A DNA stretch of 64,000 bases from FEB-35 sp050263095 (GCA_050263095.1 JBLNEW010000027.1:1-64000); one strand, 5' to 3'. Shown: positions 18,502 through 28,469, numbered from the stretch's first letter. Numbers and translations are program-made. The notes: a model not told the origin generated them from the sequence alone.

Positions 18502-20559
18502 CTACTCTCCTGCCGGGGTGACGACCGCCAGGAGCTGGCCTTCCTCGACCCTTTCGTTCACCTTGATGCAGATCTCCTGGATCACGCCGGCTATGGGAGA
18601 CTTGACGGCGTTCTCCGTCTTCATCACCTCGATGTTCATGACCTCTTCGCCCCGCTTTACGCGGTCGCCGGCTTTCAGGACCCGGTCCTTTGTACCTATG
18701 CGCCAGACGGTGCCGGTGACCGGCGACCCGATCTCCCCCTTGACCGCGGGGCTGGCCTTTCTTACGGCCTTTCGCGCGAGCGCCGCCTCGGGCAGCTCCA
18801 CGGGAAAAACGTGCATGATGTTGTCGACCGACAGGACCACGTGCTTTACGCCCCCCACTCCTTCCCCGATCGAGACGAGCTTGATCTCGTGCGGCTTGCC
18901 GTCGAGCGGGATCGACACGGAGTCGCCCGGCCGCCGCAAGCCCCGGAACCATACGGATGTCGGCAGGTTGGTCGTGTCCCCGTAATCCTTCCGGAACTTG
19001 AGGAAGTCGACCGCCGCCTTCGGGTGCATAAGATATAGGATGAACTCCTCGTCGGTAGCGGGGCGGCCCAGCTCATCCTCCATGGCCTTGCGCGATTTCT
19101 CCAGCTCCTCGTCCGCGAGGCGGGCAAGCGGCGATGACTCTATCCGCTCGTTCTTGACCCTCTCCTCCCAGCCGTCCCCGAACGCGCTGCGATATACCCA
19201 GTCCTTCGGCCACCCGAACGGCAGGGGTCCGTATTTACCCAGGAGAAGGTTCTTGAGGTCGTCGGTCGCGCCCGAATAGAGCCGCAAAAGCATGTGCTCG
19301 TCGGCCTGCGTCAGCGCCTCCAGCCGCTCTCCCGCATGGAAATACCGCTCGAGCGCATGGAACAGCTTGCGGACGCTGTTGCTCCCCCCCTCCTTGTGGA
19401 GACGCTGGATGATCCCGGCCCAGGTGGTCCAGGTGATCTGCGATCCCGGCGTCACGTCGAAGTACTTGATGATCCTGTTTCCGTACGCCATCCCTTTCAG
19501 GATGTCGGGCATAAGTTCCAGGAAGCCCCCCTTCTCCGCCTGCTCGAACGATGAAGGGAACGCCCCCCCGGGCATCCTGTGATCCGTCACGTCGTGGGAG
19601 AAACCCTTGTATTGCGACTCGAACTTTTCGTAATTGCGGATGAATCCCCGAACGGCGTCCGAGGCCTCGCCGGCGCGCGACATGTCGAGGCGCACCGAAT
19701 ATCCCAGCTCGCGCAGGTACCTGGTAAGCGGCCGGACCGGGACGTGGCCGTAGAAACGTGAGAATGCGTCGTCGGTGACGTCGAAGAGCCTGGCGCCCGC
19801 GGCGGCCGCAGCCGCCATCGCCGGAATCGCAAGCCCGTCGGTTGCGTGCCTGTGGTACTGGACCACGAGACCCGTGTGCTTCTGCAGGATGGCGTCGACC
19901 AGCCGCCTGATGCGCTCGGGGCTGCCCACCCCGGCCATGTCCTTTATGCAGAGGATTATCCCTCCCGTCCCCCCGCACATCGCCACGATCTCCTTGACCG
20001 TTCGCAGGTAATAGGCATCGGAGCATTCAGGCGACTCCGTGAACGAGATCGCAGGCTCGAATATCTTCCCCCCGGAGAGCACCTCCTCGGCGATCGGAGC
20101 CATGTTCGGAATGTAGTTAAGGAAGTCGAAGCAACGCCATACGTCGATCGCCGGCAGGAACGCGCGCACCGCTAGCCGGACGACGTTGCGCGGGTACATC
20201 CGGTATCCCCAGACGTTGGTGGACCGTATGAGCGTCTGGGTGAGGACGTTCGGCATACGCTGCGCCCACAGCTCCGCTTCCTCGAACGGATCGATCTTGT
20301 TGTTCAGCAGGTCCTGGTGGAAGCGCGCTCCTCCGTGGACTTCAACGGAGAAGTAGCCCGTCTCGTTGTAGAGAGGCACGAGCCTGGCCATGTCATGGAG
20401 AGTGAAACGGTTCTTGAAGTCGCTCTGGCCTGTGTCCCGAGGGCCGGTGTTGGTATAAAAGATCTCCCTGCTCTCGCGCAGGGTTTTCAGAAACTTCTTC
20501 GTCCCCCTCTTCGCGAGGCTTCCCCGCATCCCCCCCCCTGGAAACGCCTTCTCGGTCAT
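18502..20559 (-). CDS. pycB: Pyruvate carboxylase subunit B / oxaloacetate decarboxylase alpha-type
   Basis: The 685-residue protein has an N-terminal HMGL-like carboxyltransferase barrel (RDTGQSDFKNRF near residue 44; CIKDMAGVGSPERIRRL), a conserved middle domain, and a C-terminal biotinyl domain with the acceptor Lys in EVMKTE at about 645. With PycA it makes oxaloacetate from pyruvate and CO2. The ATG at 20559 overlaps the pycA stop (ATGA). The barrel entrance motif departs somewhat from the usual form, so related biotin-dependent carboxylation is not excluded. Confidence 0.88.
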   Translation of the reverse strand: MTEKAFPGGGMRGSLAKRGTKKFLKTLRESREIFYTNTGPRDTGQSDFKNRFTLHDMARLVPLYNETGYFSVEVHGGARFHQDLLNNKIDPFEEAELWAQRMPNVLTQTLIRSTNVWGYRMYPRNVVRLAVRAFLPAIDVWRCFDFLNYIPNMAPIAEEVLSGGKIFEPAISFTESPECSDAYYLRTVKEIVAMCGGTGGIILCIKDMAGVGSPERIRRLVDAILQKHTGLVVQYHRHATDGLAIPAMAAAAAAGARLFDVTDDAFSRFYGHVPVRPLTRYLRELGYSVRLDMSRAGEASDAVRGFIRNYEKFESQYKGFSHDVTDHRMPGGAFPSSFEQAEKGGFLELMPDILKGMAYGNRIIKYFDVTPGSQITWTTWAGIIQRLHKEGGSNSVRKLFHALERYFHAGERLEALTQADEHMLLRLYSGATDDLKNLLLGKYGPLPFGWPKDWVYRSAFGDGWEERVKNERIESSPLARLADEELEKSRKAMEDELGRPATDEEFILYLMHPKAAVDFLKFRKDYGDTTNLPTSVWFRGLRRPGDSVSIPLDGKPHEIKLVSIGEGVGGVKHVVLSVDNIMHVFPVELPEAALARKAVRKASPAVKGEIGSPVTGTVWRIGTKDRVLKAGDRVKRGEEVMNIEVMKTENAVKSPIAGVIQEICIKVNERVEEGQLLAVVTPAGE

Positions 20560-22004
20560 GCCCCGTGGACGTTGCGCCCGAAGGCCGACACCTCGGCGAC
20601 GAACCGTGCGATCTTGAAGATCTCCTCCTCCGCCTCCGCGTACTCGGTGAGCCCGGCGATGTTCTGCTCGATGAATCCCGTATGGATCTCCCCCTTGACG
20701 AAGTCGGGGTGGTCCATGATCCTGCGCAGCAGCGGTATCGTCGTCTTGACCCCCCAGATCTCGTATTCGCGCAGGGCGCGGCGCATCCGCTCGATGGCGG
20801 TCTTGCGGTCCTTGCCCACCGAACAGATCTTGGCCAGCAGCGAATCGTAGAACGGAGGGACCTGCCAACCCTGGTAGATGCCGGACTCCGTACGTATGAA
20901 AGGACCGCTGATCTGGCGAAGGAAGGAGATCCCCCCGAACGACGGGGCGAAACCGTTTTTCGGGTCCTCCGCGTTGATCCGGCACTGGATCGCGTGGCCG
21001 CGCAGGAAGACGTCCTCCTGGGCGAGGGACAGCCGCTCCCCCGCCGCGATCTTGTACATCTTCCGGATGATGTCGAATCCGCTGATCATCTCGGTTACCG
21101 TGTGCTCCACCTGGATCCGAGTGTTCACTTCGAGCGCGTAGAACTTGCCCGCTCGGTCGACGAGGAATTCGAGCGTGCCGGCCGTCTCGTACCCGATGTC
21201 CTTCATCGCACGGACGACAACCTCGCCCATCTTTTTGCGGACCTCCGGTGCGAGCAGGGAGCTGGGAGCTTCCTCCACCAGCTTCTGGTGATGCCGCTGG
21301 ATCGAGCACTCCCGCTCGCCCAGGTGGATGACCCTGCCGTACCGGTCGGCCAGGAACTGGAACTCTATGTGCCGCCCCCCCTCGATGAACTTCTCGACGT
21401 ATACCGTATCCTTGCCGAACGCCTTCTCGGCGACCGAGCGGGCGGCCTCCAGCTTCTCCTCGACCTCGTACGGCGACGAGATCTTCTGCATCCCCTTCCC
21501 GCCGCCCCCGGCGGTCGCCTTGATGATGACGGGCCATCCGACGCGGTCTCCGAACTTTATGACCTGGTTGGCGTCCTCGACGTCGGTCAGTCCCGGCGTC
21601 ACCGGGACGCCCGAAGCGGACAGCGCCTTGCGCGCCGAGATCTTGTCGCCCAGGATCCGCATGACGCGGGCCGAGGGTCCTATGAAGACCATCCCCTCCC
21701 GCTCGACTGCCTCAGCGAAATCGGGGTTCTCGGCCAGGAAGCCGTATCCCGGGAAGATCGCGTCGCAGCCGGAATCCTTTGCCGCACGCAGGACGGCTTC
21801 TATGTCCAGGTAGCTCATGCTGGCGGGGGACGGCCCCAGCCGCACACCCTCATCGGCGAGCTTCACGTGGAGGGAAAGCTCGTCGCAATCGGAATATCCC
21901 ACGACGGCCCTTATCCCCAGCTCGCGGCACGGCCGGATGGCCCGGCATGCGATCTCGCCGCGGTTCGCGATGAAGATTTTCGTGAATGGCCCCTTGCCTT
22001 TCAT
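20556..22004 (-). CDS. pycA: Biotin carboxylase subunit, pyruvate carboxylase subunit A
   Basis: The 482-residue ATP-grasp enzyme carboxylates biotin on PycB. Visible are the start IFIANRGEIACRA, the ATP-binding GGGGKGM loop and the VEHTVTE catalytic stretch. It could equally be called AccC, but the overlapping partner pycB argues for pyruvate carboxylase of the split type. A long inverted-repeat element lies directly upstream. Confidence 0.9.
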   Translation of the reverse strand: MKGKGPFTKIFIANRGEIACRAIRPCRELGIRAVVGYSDCDELSLHVKLADEGVRLGPSPASMSYLDIEAVLRAAKDSGCDAIFPGYGFLAENPDFAEAVEREGMVFIGPSARVMRILGDKISARKALSASGVPVTPGLTDVEDANQVIKFGDRVGWPVIIKATAGGGGKGMQKISSPYEVEEKLEAARSVAEKAFGKDTVYVEKFIEGGRHIEFQFLADRYGRVIHLGERECSIQRHHQKLVEEAPSSLLAPEVRKKMGEVVVRAMKDIGYETAGTLEFLVDRAGKFYALEVNTRIQVEHTVTEMISGFDIIRKMYKIAAGERLSLAQEDVFLRGHAIQCRINAEDPKNGFAPSFGGISFLRQISGPFIRTESGIYQGWQVPPFYDSLLAKICSVGKDRKTAIERMRRALREYEIWGVKTTIPLLRRIMDHPDFVKGEIHTGFIEQNIAGLTEYAEAEEEIFKIARFVAEVSAFGRNVHGA

Positions 22005-22010
22005 AACAGC

Positions 22011-22302
22011 CGGACTCCGGGCTCGCGGGGGGATTCCGTTTTCGCTACGCTCGCGACCTTCGCCCGGCGGCTCACGCTCACACTATTCCAAGTGTCGCTG
22101 CGCCGCCCGCCTCGGGGCCTGCCGCGCTCACCGTCGCTCGCGCTTTTCCTCCCTGTTCGGTCGGCGGCCCCTCCGACTCGGCTCCCGCCCACTACTCCGA
22201 TTGCAGCGGGATCCTCGTCGCTGCGGATTCCGCTGCGACGCAATCTCTCCCTTCGCTCCATACGCCGCGAAAACGGAACCCCCCGCTGCGCCCTGCGTCC
22301 GC
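22011..22302. repeat. Inverted-repeat element of about 290 bp filling the pycA-purC gap
   Basis: The end arms are GCGGGGGG-A-TTCCGTTTTCGC (22025-22045) and its reverse complement at 22267-22286, matching except for one inserted A. Weaker mirror symmetry extends outward to CGGAC at 22011 and GTCCG at 22301. Inside are further dyads, for example CGTCGCTGCGG against CCGCTGCGACG at about 22218-22242. No coding frame is supported. It looks like a REP/MITE-like mobile repeat or a large structured RNA; copy number in the genome is unknown. Confidence 0.55.
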
Positions 22303-22326
22303 CTCTCATGATCCCGGAACAGGCCA

Positions 22327-23223
22327 TCAAGAAATATCCGTCCCCGTCAGGATTCGGAGGGCTTCGCGGTACTTCTGCGAGGTTTTTTCGATAACGTCGG
22401 GGGGAAGCTTCGGCCCCGGCGCGGTCTTGTTCCACGGAAGGGTCAACAGGTAATCGCGGACGAACTGCTTGTCGAAGCTTTTCTGGGGCCCGCCGGCACG
22501 GTAATCGGCGGCCGGCCAGAAGCGCGAGGAATCGGGGGTCAGCGCTTCGTCTATAAGAAGCAGCTTACCGTCCGCCATGCCGAACTCGAACTTCGTGTCG
22601 GCGATTATAATTCCGCGCCCGAGAGCGTATTCGGCGGCCGACCTGTAGAGGGCGACGGCCGTGTCGCGCACCTGCGCGGCCCTCTCCCTGCCGACGACTT
22701 CGACCATCCGGTCGAACGAGATGTTCTCGTCGTGCCTCCCTTTCTCCTCCTTGGTCGCCGGCGTGAATATCGGCTCAGGCAGGCGGGCAGATTCCACGAG
22801 CCCCTTCGGCAGGGGGATGCCGCACACCTCACCGTGCTCCTTGTACTCGGCCCATCCGGAGCCGGAGAGATACCCGCGGACGACGCACTCCACCGGGAGC
22901 GGCGCGGCCTTTCGGCACAACATCGATCGGCCCCGCAACGCATCCGCGTGCGCCCGGGCCGCAGGCGGGAACTCTCCCACCTCGATGGATATCATGTGGT
23001 TGGGAACTATCCCTGAAAGCTTCGTGAACCAGAACGCGGAGATCCGGTTCAGCACCTGCCCCTTCCCGGGAATTCCGTCCGGCATCACCACATCGAACGC
23101 GGAGAGCCGGTCGGAGGCCACGAGGAGAAGCTTGCCGTCCACTTCATAGATGTCGCGCACCTTGCCGCGCCCGAGGAACTTCATCCCCGGAAGATTGGTC
23201 TCCACGACAGCCTGGGTCGTCAC
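22327..23223 (-). CDS. purC: Phosphoribosylaminoimidazole-succinocarboxamide synthase PurC
   Basis: PurC condenses CAIR with aspartate using ATP in purine synthesis. The 298-residue protein has the start GRGKVRDIYEVDGKLLLVA, SDRLSAFD, the conserved ECVVRGYLSGSGW segment and IIIADTKFEFG. This is the longer, eukaryote-like form. It is separate from purA in this window and downstream of nothing cotranscribed that I can see. Confidence 0.96.
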   Translation of the reverse strand: MTTQAVVETNLPGMKFLGRGKVRDIYEVDGKLLLVASDRLSAFDVVMPDGIPGKGQVLNRISAFWFTKLSGIVPNHMISIEVGEFPPAARAHADALRGRSMLCRKAAPLPVECVVRGYLSGSGWAEYKEHGEVCGIPLPKGLVESARLPEPIFTPATKEEKGRHDENISFDRMVEVVGRERAAQVRDTAVALYRSAAEYALGRGIIIADTKFEFGMADGKLLLIDEALTPDSSRFWPAADYRAGGPQKSFDKQFVRDYLLTLPWNKTAPGPKLPPDVIEKTSQKYREALRILTGTDIS

Positions 23224-23308
23224 GTGTTGTCCCTCCGGAGGGGAATTAAAATAGTTATCCTAGTATATATGAAGCGGTCAGTACAGAAAGGCGTGCCGGC
23301 GGCCGCCT

Positions 23309-25180
23309 TCAACCCGCGGGGCTTACCCCCGGAGGTACGGCCGGGGAAACCGCGCTTCCGTCGAACTGGAGCAGGTACAGGCGCCGGTAGATCCCGCCGG
23401 CTTCCATGAGCTCCCTGTGGGTGCCGGTCTCCCGGACTTTCCCCTTGTGCAGCACAATGATCCGGTCCGCCGACAGTATGGTGGATAACCGATGCGCCAC
23501 CACCAGCGATGTGCGCCCGGAAAGGATGTTGACCAGCGCTTTCCTTATCTCGTGCTCGGTGACCGGGTCCACGCTGGATGTAGCCTCGTCCAAGAGGAGC
23601 ACCTTCGGGTTCCGCGCAAGCGCCCGCGCAAACGCCACAAGCTGTCGCTGACCGATGGATAACCGCCCGCCCCTCTCCCCAACCGTTGTTTCCAACCCCT
23701 CCTCCCACTCTCCCGCGAACGCTGCGACTCCCGCCGCCGAAACCGCTTCCTCCACCGCCGGTCCTCCAGCCTCCACGTTCTCGCGGATCGTCCCCGAAAA
23801 CAGGAAGGGATCCTGCAGGACGAGAGAAAGAGTCTCCCTCAGCTCCTCCCTGGGGATCTCGCGGATGTCCCGGCCGAACAGAAGGATTTTGCCGCGCGAA
23901 ATTTCGTAGAGACGGCACAGGAGGTTCAGGATCGTGGTCTTTCCCGCACCGGTCGCGCCGACTATAGCTCCCATCTCCCCTTCATGAATGGAGAAGGACA
24001 CCCCCCGCAGGACGGGCTCCGTCCCGCGGGAAGATCCCGCGCCCGAATTTTCTCCATACGAAAACCAGACGTCCCGGAATTCGATTGCGGGCGGAGGAGT
24101 CGGACGCATCGAGTCGTCCTCTACCAGTTTTTCCTCCCCTGCCTGCCTTGCTTTGGCGTATTCGGGCGCAATTCCGTGATCGAGGATGTGGAATATCCGC
24201 TCGCATGACGCCAGCGCCGACTGGAGGATGTTGTATTTGTCGCTCATGTCCTTTATGGGGTTGAAGAACTTCTGGGCGTACTCCAGGAACGCCACCAGCG
24301 TGCCGAACGTGATGGCGCCGGATATTACCTGCAAGCCACCCCTCCACAGCAGGAGCGCGACTGCTATCGAGGAAAAAAGCTCGACTCCCGGGAAATAGAA
24401 GGAGTAGTAATTGGTGAGCCGTACGCTCTCATGCGTGTAGTCCCGGTTCAGCCCGTCGAACTGCCTGACCGATTTTCCCTCCTGTACGAACGCTTTCACG
24501 ACCGCCACGCCGGAGACGTGCTCCTGGAGGAAGGCGTTCAGCCGCGCGAGCTTCCTGCGCATCTCGCGGTTGGCCTCCCTTATGAATTTTTTTAATACCT
24601 CGACGAACATGACCAGCACGGGCAGGACGGCGAAAACGACAAGGGCAAGCGTCGGGTTCATCCAGAGCAGGATCCCCGCGATCCCAAGAAGGACCGTCAC
24701 GTCGCCTACGGTCGACACGAGCCCGGATGAGATGAGCTCCTGTAGCGCTTCAACGTCCGAGGTCAGGCGCGTCATCAGCCTGCCCGTCGGCGTCCGGTCG
24801 AAGAAGGAGACGGGAAGGCGCTCCAGCCGGGAGAACATCTCCTTCCGGATGGAAAGGATAATCCGCTGGCCGAGCACCGACACCGAGAGCATCTGAACAT
24901 AGAGGAATCCCATCGCGCCGGCCAGGGACCCAAGATAAAGGGCGACCCATCCGATCATGCCCGGGAACCGGCCCGCCGTTATGTGCCGGTCGATGATCAC
25001 CTTGATGAAGTAGGGCCCTGCAAGCTGGCAGGCCGTTCCCAACGCGAGTCCCAGGAGCGCAAGGGCGACCAGGCCCTTATGCGGCTTGAGATACGAGAGC
25101 AGGCGCCGCAGCAGGTGCAGGTCCACTCCCTGCGCATCCACCCGGTCCTCGGTGAAATAATATTCCTGCCCGTTGCTCAA
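23309..25180 (-). CDS. ABC exporter half-transporter with canonical Walker B
   Basis: The 623-residue protein has six transmembrane helices followed by a nucleotide-binding domain. Walker A is GATGAGKT and Walker B is VLLLDEATS with the catalytic Glu. The signature reads RLSIGQ rather than LSGGQ. Its ATG overlaps the stop of the upstream ABC gene, and the two almost surely form a heterodimer resembling MdlA/MdlB or TmrAB. The substrate is unknown; lipids or drugs are typical. Confidence 0.9.
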   Translation of the reverse strand: MSNGQEYYFTEDRVDAQGVDLHLLRRLLSYLKPHKGLVALALLGLALGTACQLAGPYFIKVIIDRHITAGRFPGMIGWVALYLGSLAGAMGFLYVQMLSVSVLGQRIILSIRKEMFSRLERLPVSFFDRTPTGRLMTRLTSDVEALQELISSGLVSTVGDVTVLLGIAGILLWMNPTLALVVFAVLPVLVMFVEVLKKFIREANREMRRKLARLNAFLQEHVSGVAVVKAFVQEGKSVRQFDGLNRDYTHESVRLTNYYSFYFPGVELFSSIAVALLLWRGGLQVISGAITFGTLVAFLEYAQKFFNPIKDMSDKYNILQSALASCERIFHILDHGIAPEYAKARQAGEEKLVEDDSMRPTPPPAIEFRDVWFSYGENSGAGSSRGTEPVLRGVSFSIHEGEMGAIVGATGAGKTTILNLLCRLYEISRGKILLFGRDIREIPREELRETLSLVLQDPFLFSGTIRENVEAGGPAVEEAVSAAGVAAFAGEWEEGLETTVGERGGRLSIGQRQLVAFARALARNPKVLLLDEATSSVDPVTEHEIRKALVNILSGRTSLVVAHRLSTILSADRIIVLHKGKVRETGTHRELMEAGGIYRRLYLLQFDGSAVSPAVPPGVSPAG

Positions 25181-26967
25181 GGCGACGCCTCCAGTTCACG
25201 GGAGAGCATCTGGCGGGAGTAAAGGTCGTAGTACGCTCCGCGCAGCGAAAGCAGTTCGTCGTGCGTCCCCTCCTCCGCGATCGACCCTTCGGAAAGCACG
25301 AGGATGCGGTCGCAGCGCGAGAGCGAGCCCATCCGGTGCGTGGAGAACAGGATCGTGCGTCCTGCCCGCAGGGCGAGGATTTCCTGGAATATCTCCTGCT
25401 CGGTTTCTGCGTCCACGGATGAGAGCGCATCGTCCAGCAGAAGGAGCTCCGCCCCGGCGCAGAGGGCGCGGGCAATGGTTGCGCGCTGCTTCTGCCCTCC
25501 GGAAAGGGAGATCCCCCGCTCTCCTATCACCGTCCGGAAGCCGTCCGGCATTTCGTCGATCTCGGCCAGGATCCGCGCCTGCCCGGCCGCAAGCCGTGCA
25601 GCTCCGGCGTCCTGGGCGTCGAGTGCGAAGCAGATGTTTTCGAGGACCGTATCGGAGAAAAGGAACGGGTCCTGCGCGACCATGCTCACGGAGCGCCGCA
25701 GCTCGTCCAGCGGGATGGCGTTGACGTCCCTGCCGTCAAGGTACAACGCGCCGGGGGGCACCGGGTACAGCCGCAGGATCAGGGACAGCAGCGTGCTCTT
25801 CCCGCTGCCTGTCGGACCCACGAGCCCCACAACCTCTCCGGCTTCCACGGTGAATGTGACATTCCGGAGTACTTCTCCTCTCCCGTTCCCGGCCTCGTAG
25901 GAAAAAGAGAGGTTCTCAAGCCGAAGCTTCGGTAGCGAGGCCTCATGCGCAGCAGTCCGATCCTTCTTTTGGCGGTTAGCCGGTTCCGAGGGCGAATCCC
26001 CTGTAACGGCCGGATCAATGGGGAGGCGAAGGAACTCGTTGATGCGGCCCATGGCGCTTCCGCCCCGCTGGACGAGATTTATGACCCATCCGAGCGCCAT
26101 GGTCGGAAACGAAAGCATCGCAAGGTAGGCGTTGAACGCGACGAAGCCGCCCAGGGTCAGGCTCCCCCGGATGACGAGCCAGCCTCCAAGCAGAAGAACC
26201 AGCGCGATTCCCGTTCCGGCGAGGAACCCGATCGCCCCGTGGAATACCGCCGAGGTCCTTGAGACCGCGATGTTCTGCCTGTAATACCCCTCGCAGATCC
26301 CGGCGAACCGGTTCTCCTCCTTCTCTTCCATGCCGTACGCCTTTACGAGCCGGATGCCGCTTACGTTTTCCTGCAGGGCAGCGTTCATCGCGGCGAGCGA
26401 CTCCTGCACCTTGCGATAGAGACGATGGAAGACCCTGCCGTATTCCCGCGACACCAGGATGATGACCGGCGCAAGGACGAGGGAAACGATCGTCAGGAGC
26501 AGGCTGATCCGGAACATGAAGAATAGCGCGAGCACGTATGAGATGACCGTTCCGACAAGCGTCAGCAGCCCCGGGCCGAGGAAGAGCCATACGGCCGAGA
26601 CGTCGTTTGTCATGCGGGACATTACGTCGCCGGTCGGCGTTCTCCCGAAAAAGGAAAGAGGCAGGCGGATCACGTGGTCGAATATGTCCCTGCGCAGGCG
26701 AAGCTCCACCCGCCGCGCCGATACGAGCATCCCACGCCTGGACAGGTACCTGAAGGAGCCGTGCAGCGCCGCGAACAGGAACATCCAGGATACGGCCCGG
26801 ACAAGCCGCTCCCTGCCGTCGGGCGCGGAAAGTCCGTCGATCGCCTCCCGCGTCATCCAGGGGATCAGCAGCCCGAACGTGCTGGAAACGAGAAGGCCCA
26901 GGGCGCACAGGACGAAGGCCGTCCGGTGGCGCTCCAGGTATGGGCGGAGGGTGATGAGCTCGCCGAT
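25177..26967 (-). CDS. ABC exporter half-transporter with degenerate Walker B
   Basis: The nucleotide-binding domain has Walker A GPTGSGKST and signature LSGGQ, but Walker B reads LLLLDDALS, with Asp in place of the catalytic Glu. Together with the partner's LSIGQ this gives one active and one degenerate ATP site. The first ATG in frame (26856) would delete TM1. Coding-like sequence (GELITLRPYLERH) continues upstream to a TGA at 26971-26973 with no ATG, GTG or TTG; I extend to an ATC at 26967 behind AGGGGGG. The true start is uncertain. Confidence 0.85.
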   Translation of the reverse strand: MGELITLRPYLERHRTAFVLCALGLLVSSTFGLLIPWMTREAIDGLSAPDGRERLVRAVSWMFLFAALHGSFRYLSRRGMLVSARRVELRLRRDIFDHVIRLPLSFFGRTPTGDVMSRMTNDVSAVWLFLGPGLLTLVGTVISYVLALFFMFRISLLLTIVSLVLAPVIILVSREYGRVFHRLYRKVQESLAAMNAALQENVSGIRLVKAYGMEEKEENRFAGICEGYYRQNIAVSRTSAVFHGAIGFLAGTGIALVLLLGGWLVIRGSLTLGGFVAFNAYLAMLSFPTMALGWVINLVQRGGSAMGRINEFLRLPIDPAVTGDSPSEPANRQKKDRTAAHEASLPKLRLENLSFSYEAGNGRGEVLRNVTFTVEAGEVVGLVGPTGSGKSTLLSLILRLYPVPPGALYLDGRDVNAIPLDELRRSVSMVAQDPFLFSDTVLENICFALDAQDAGAARLAAGQARILAEIDEMPDGFRTVIGERGISLSGGQKQRATIARALCAGAELLLLDDALSSVDAETEQEIFQEILALRAGRTILFSTHRMGSLSRCDRILVLSEGSIAEEGTHDELLSLRGAYYDLYSRQMLSRELEASP

Positions 26968-26981
26968 GGCTCACACCCCCC

Positions 26982-27794
26982 TTACATGGGAACTGGGTTC
27001 GGCGTGAAGCAGACCAGGAAAAGCGCCCCCGCCAGGATGCCGACCAGGCGACGGCCCCGGGAAAGCGGGACTTCGTCGTAGACGGGCCTGGGATGCGCCG
27101 TACCGAGCACGAAGAGCATCGCCGCCCAGATGACCCACCCACCCCACAGGAAACCCATGGGGAGAAGGACGAATGGGACCGCCCTTGCGATCTTCGAATA
27201 CGACCCCCCGAAGAGTGCGTACGCTATGTGCCCGCCGTCGAGCTGGCCGGACGGAAGCAGGTTAAGCGCGGTGACCAGGAGCCCGATCCAGCCTGCGAAT
27301 GCCACGGGGTGGAGAACCACGTCGTAACCGGACGGAACCTCGCCCAGAACGATGCGGGAGGCCGCCCGAAACAGCAGCGATTCCCCAAGGGGGATTCCCG
27401 ACAATCCCGCCGACGGCCGGATTGCGGACAGATGGAGGCCTATTAATAGTATGGGGACCGCGACAATGGCGCCGGCGATAGGCCCGGAGGCGCCGATGTC
27501 CAGAAGCGCGTTCCGGTGGGGTACCGGAGACTTGATCTTTATGAACGCTCCGAACGTTCCGATGAACGAAGGGGCGGGAATGAAGTACGGGGGAGTCACC
27601 GCAACCTTATGGCGTTTTGCGGCGGCGTAGTGCCCCATCTCGTGTATGGAGAGGATCGCCAGCAGCGGGATCGAGAACATGAAGCCCAGCGCCAGGTCCG
27701 CCGGATTGCGGACCGGATTCCCTCCGGCCAGGAACGATCCGGCGACCAGCGTTGTGCAGAACGTCAATATGAACAGCAGGACCTGTGCCCCCAC
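26982..27794 (-). CDS. M50-family site-2-type membrane metalloprotease
   Basis: The 270-residue polytopic protein has the zinc site HEMGH at residues 51-55 and the third ligand Asp186 in PSGQLDGGH. The topology is like plant EGY and bacterial M50 proteases without a PDZ domain. Such enzymes cut membrane-spanning substrates. The GTG at 27794 is preceded by GGAGGAAAAG. It ends 14 bp before the ABC gene pair and is likely cotranscribed with it. Confidence 0.88.
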   Translation of the reverse strand: MGAQVLLFILTFCTTLVAGSFLAGGNPVRNPADLALGFMFSIPLLAILSIHEMGHYAAAKRHKVAVTPPYFIPAPSFIGTFGAFIKIKSPVPHRNALLDIGASGPIAGAIVAVPILLIGLHLSAIRPSAGLSGIPLGESLLFRAASRIVLGEVPSGYDVVLHPVAFAGWIGLLVTALNLLPSGQLDGGHIAYALFGGSYSKIARAVPFVLLPMGFLWGGWVIWAAMLFVLGTAHPRPVYDEVPLSRGRRLVGILAGALFLVCFTPNPVPM

Positions 27795-27861
27795 CAGCTT
27801 TTCCTCCTTCTTTTCCTTTTTCGATTATATGATAAAGAAGAATGGAGGTTGGGTTCCTGAT

Positions 27862-28422
27862 ATGAAGCTCATCAGGCCTGCCGCGGATGGGGAAAACGTC
27901 CTCATCCACATTTGCTGCGCGCCGGACGCCTCATACGGAGTGCCGGCGATGCAGGAGAAATTCCGCGTCACTGGATTTTTCTTCAATCCGAACATACACC
28001 CGGGCGAAGAGTACGAGCGGCGGCTCGACGGCACGCGCCTTCTGCGGGACTTTCTCCCCTTCCCTCTCGAAGTGGTCGGCGGCGGGGATAAAGAATGGGA
28101 CGCGGCCGTCCGAGGTCTTGAAGGGGAGCCGGAAAAGGGGCGGCGATGCGAGGAATGCATCCGGATGCGCCTGCGCCGCACGGCTAGTGAAGCAAAAACA
28201 AAAGGTATTCCGGCCTTCTGCACCGTCCTTACCGTAAGCCCGAAAAAGGACGCCGCAATGGTTAACCGCATTGGACGAGAAGAGGGTGAGCTCGCGGGCG
28301 TTTTCTTCATCGAAGCCGATATGAAGAAGAACGATGGTTTCCGCAAAAGCGTTGAAATATCCAAAAAGCTGGGAATATACCGCCAGGACTTCTGCGGATG
28401 CCGCTATTCGGTTAGGAAATGA
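27862..28422 (+). CDS. queH: Epoxyqueuosine reductase QueH
   Basis: QueH reduces epoxyqueuosine to queuosine in the tRNA wobble position and is the non-QueG form. The 186-residue protein has the Cys pair HICCAPD at 18-19, RCEECIRMRL in the middle and DFCGCRYS at the end, the metal/[4Fe-4S] ligand pattern of the family. I chose the ATG at 27862, which follows GGAGG. An in-frame ATG at 27829 would add an atypical leader. Confidence 0.9.
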   Translation: MKLIRPAADGENVLIHICCAPDASYGVPAMQEKFRVTGFFFNPNIHPGEEYERRLDGTRLLRDFLPFPLEVVGGGDKEWDAAVRGLEGEPEKGRRCEECIRMRLRRTASEAKTKGIPAFCTVLTVSPKKDAAMVNRIGREEGELAGVFFIEADMKKNDGFRKSVEISKKLGIYRQDFCGCRYSVRK

Positions 28423-28469
28423 AGAAACAATCCCACCTTGCCGATAACGATCACATGGCTGGAAATGAT

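Noticed and set aside
20565..22394. A 609-codon open frame on the + strand opposite pycA
   Set aside because: It mirrors a clear ATP-grasp enzyme on the other strand and has no recognisable domain; high GC opens antisense frames.
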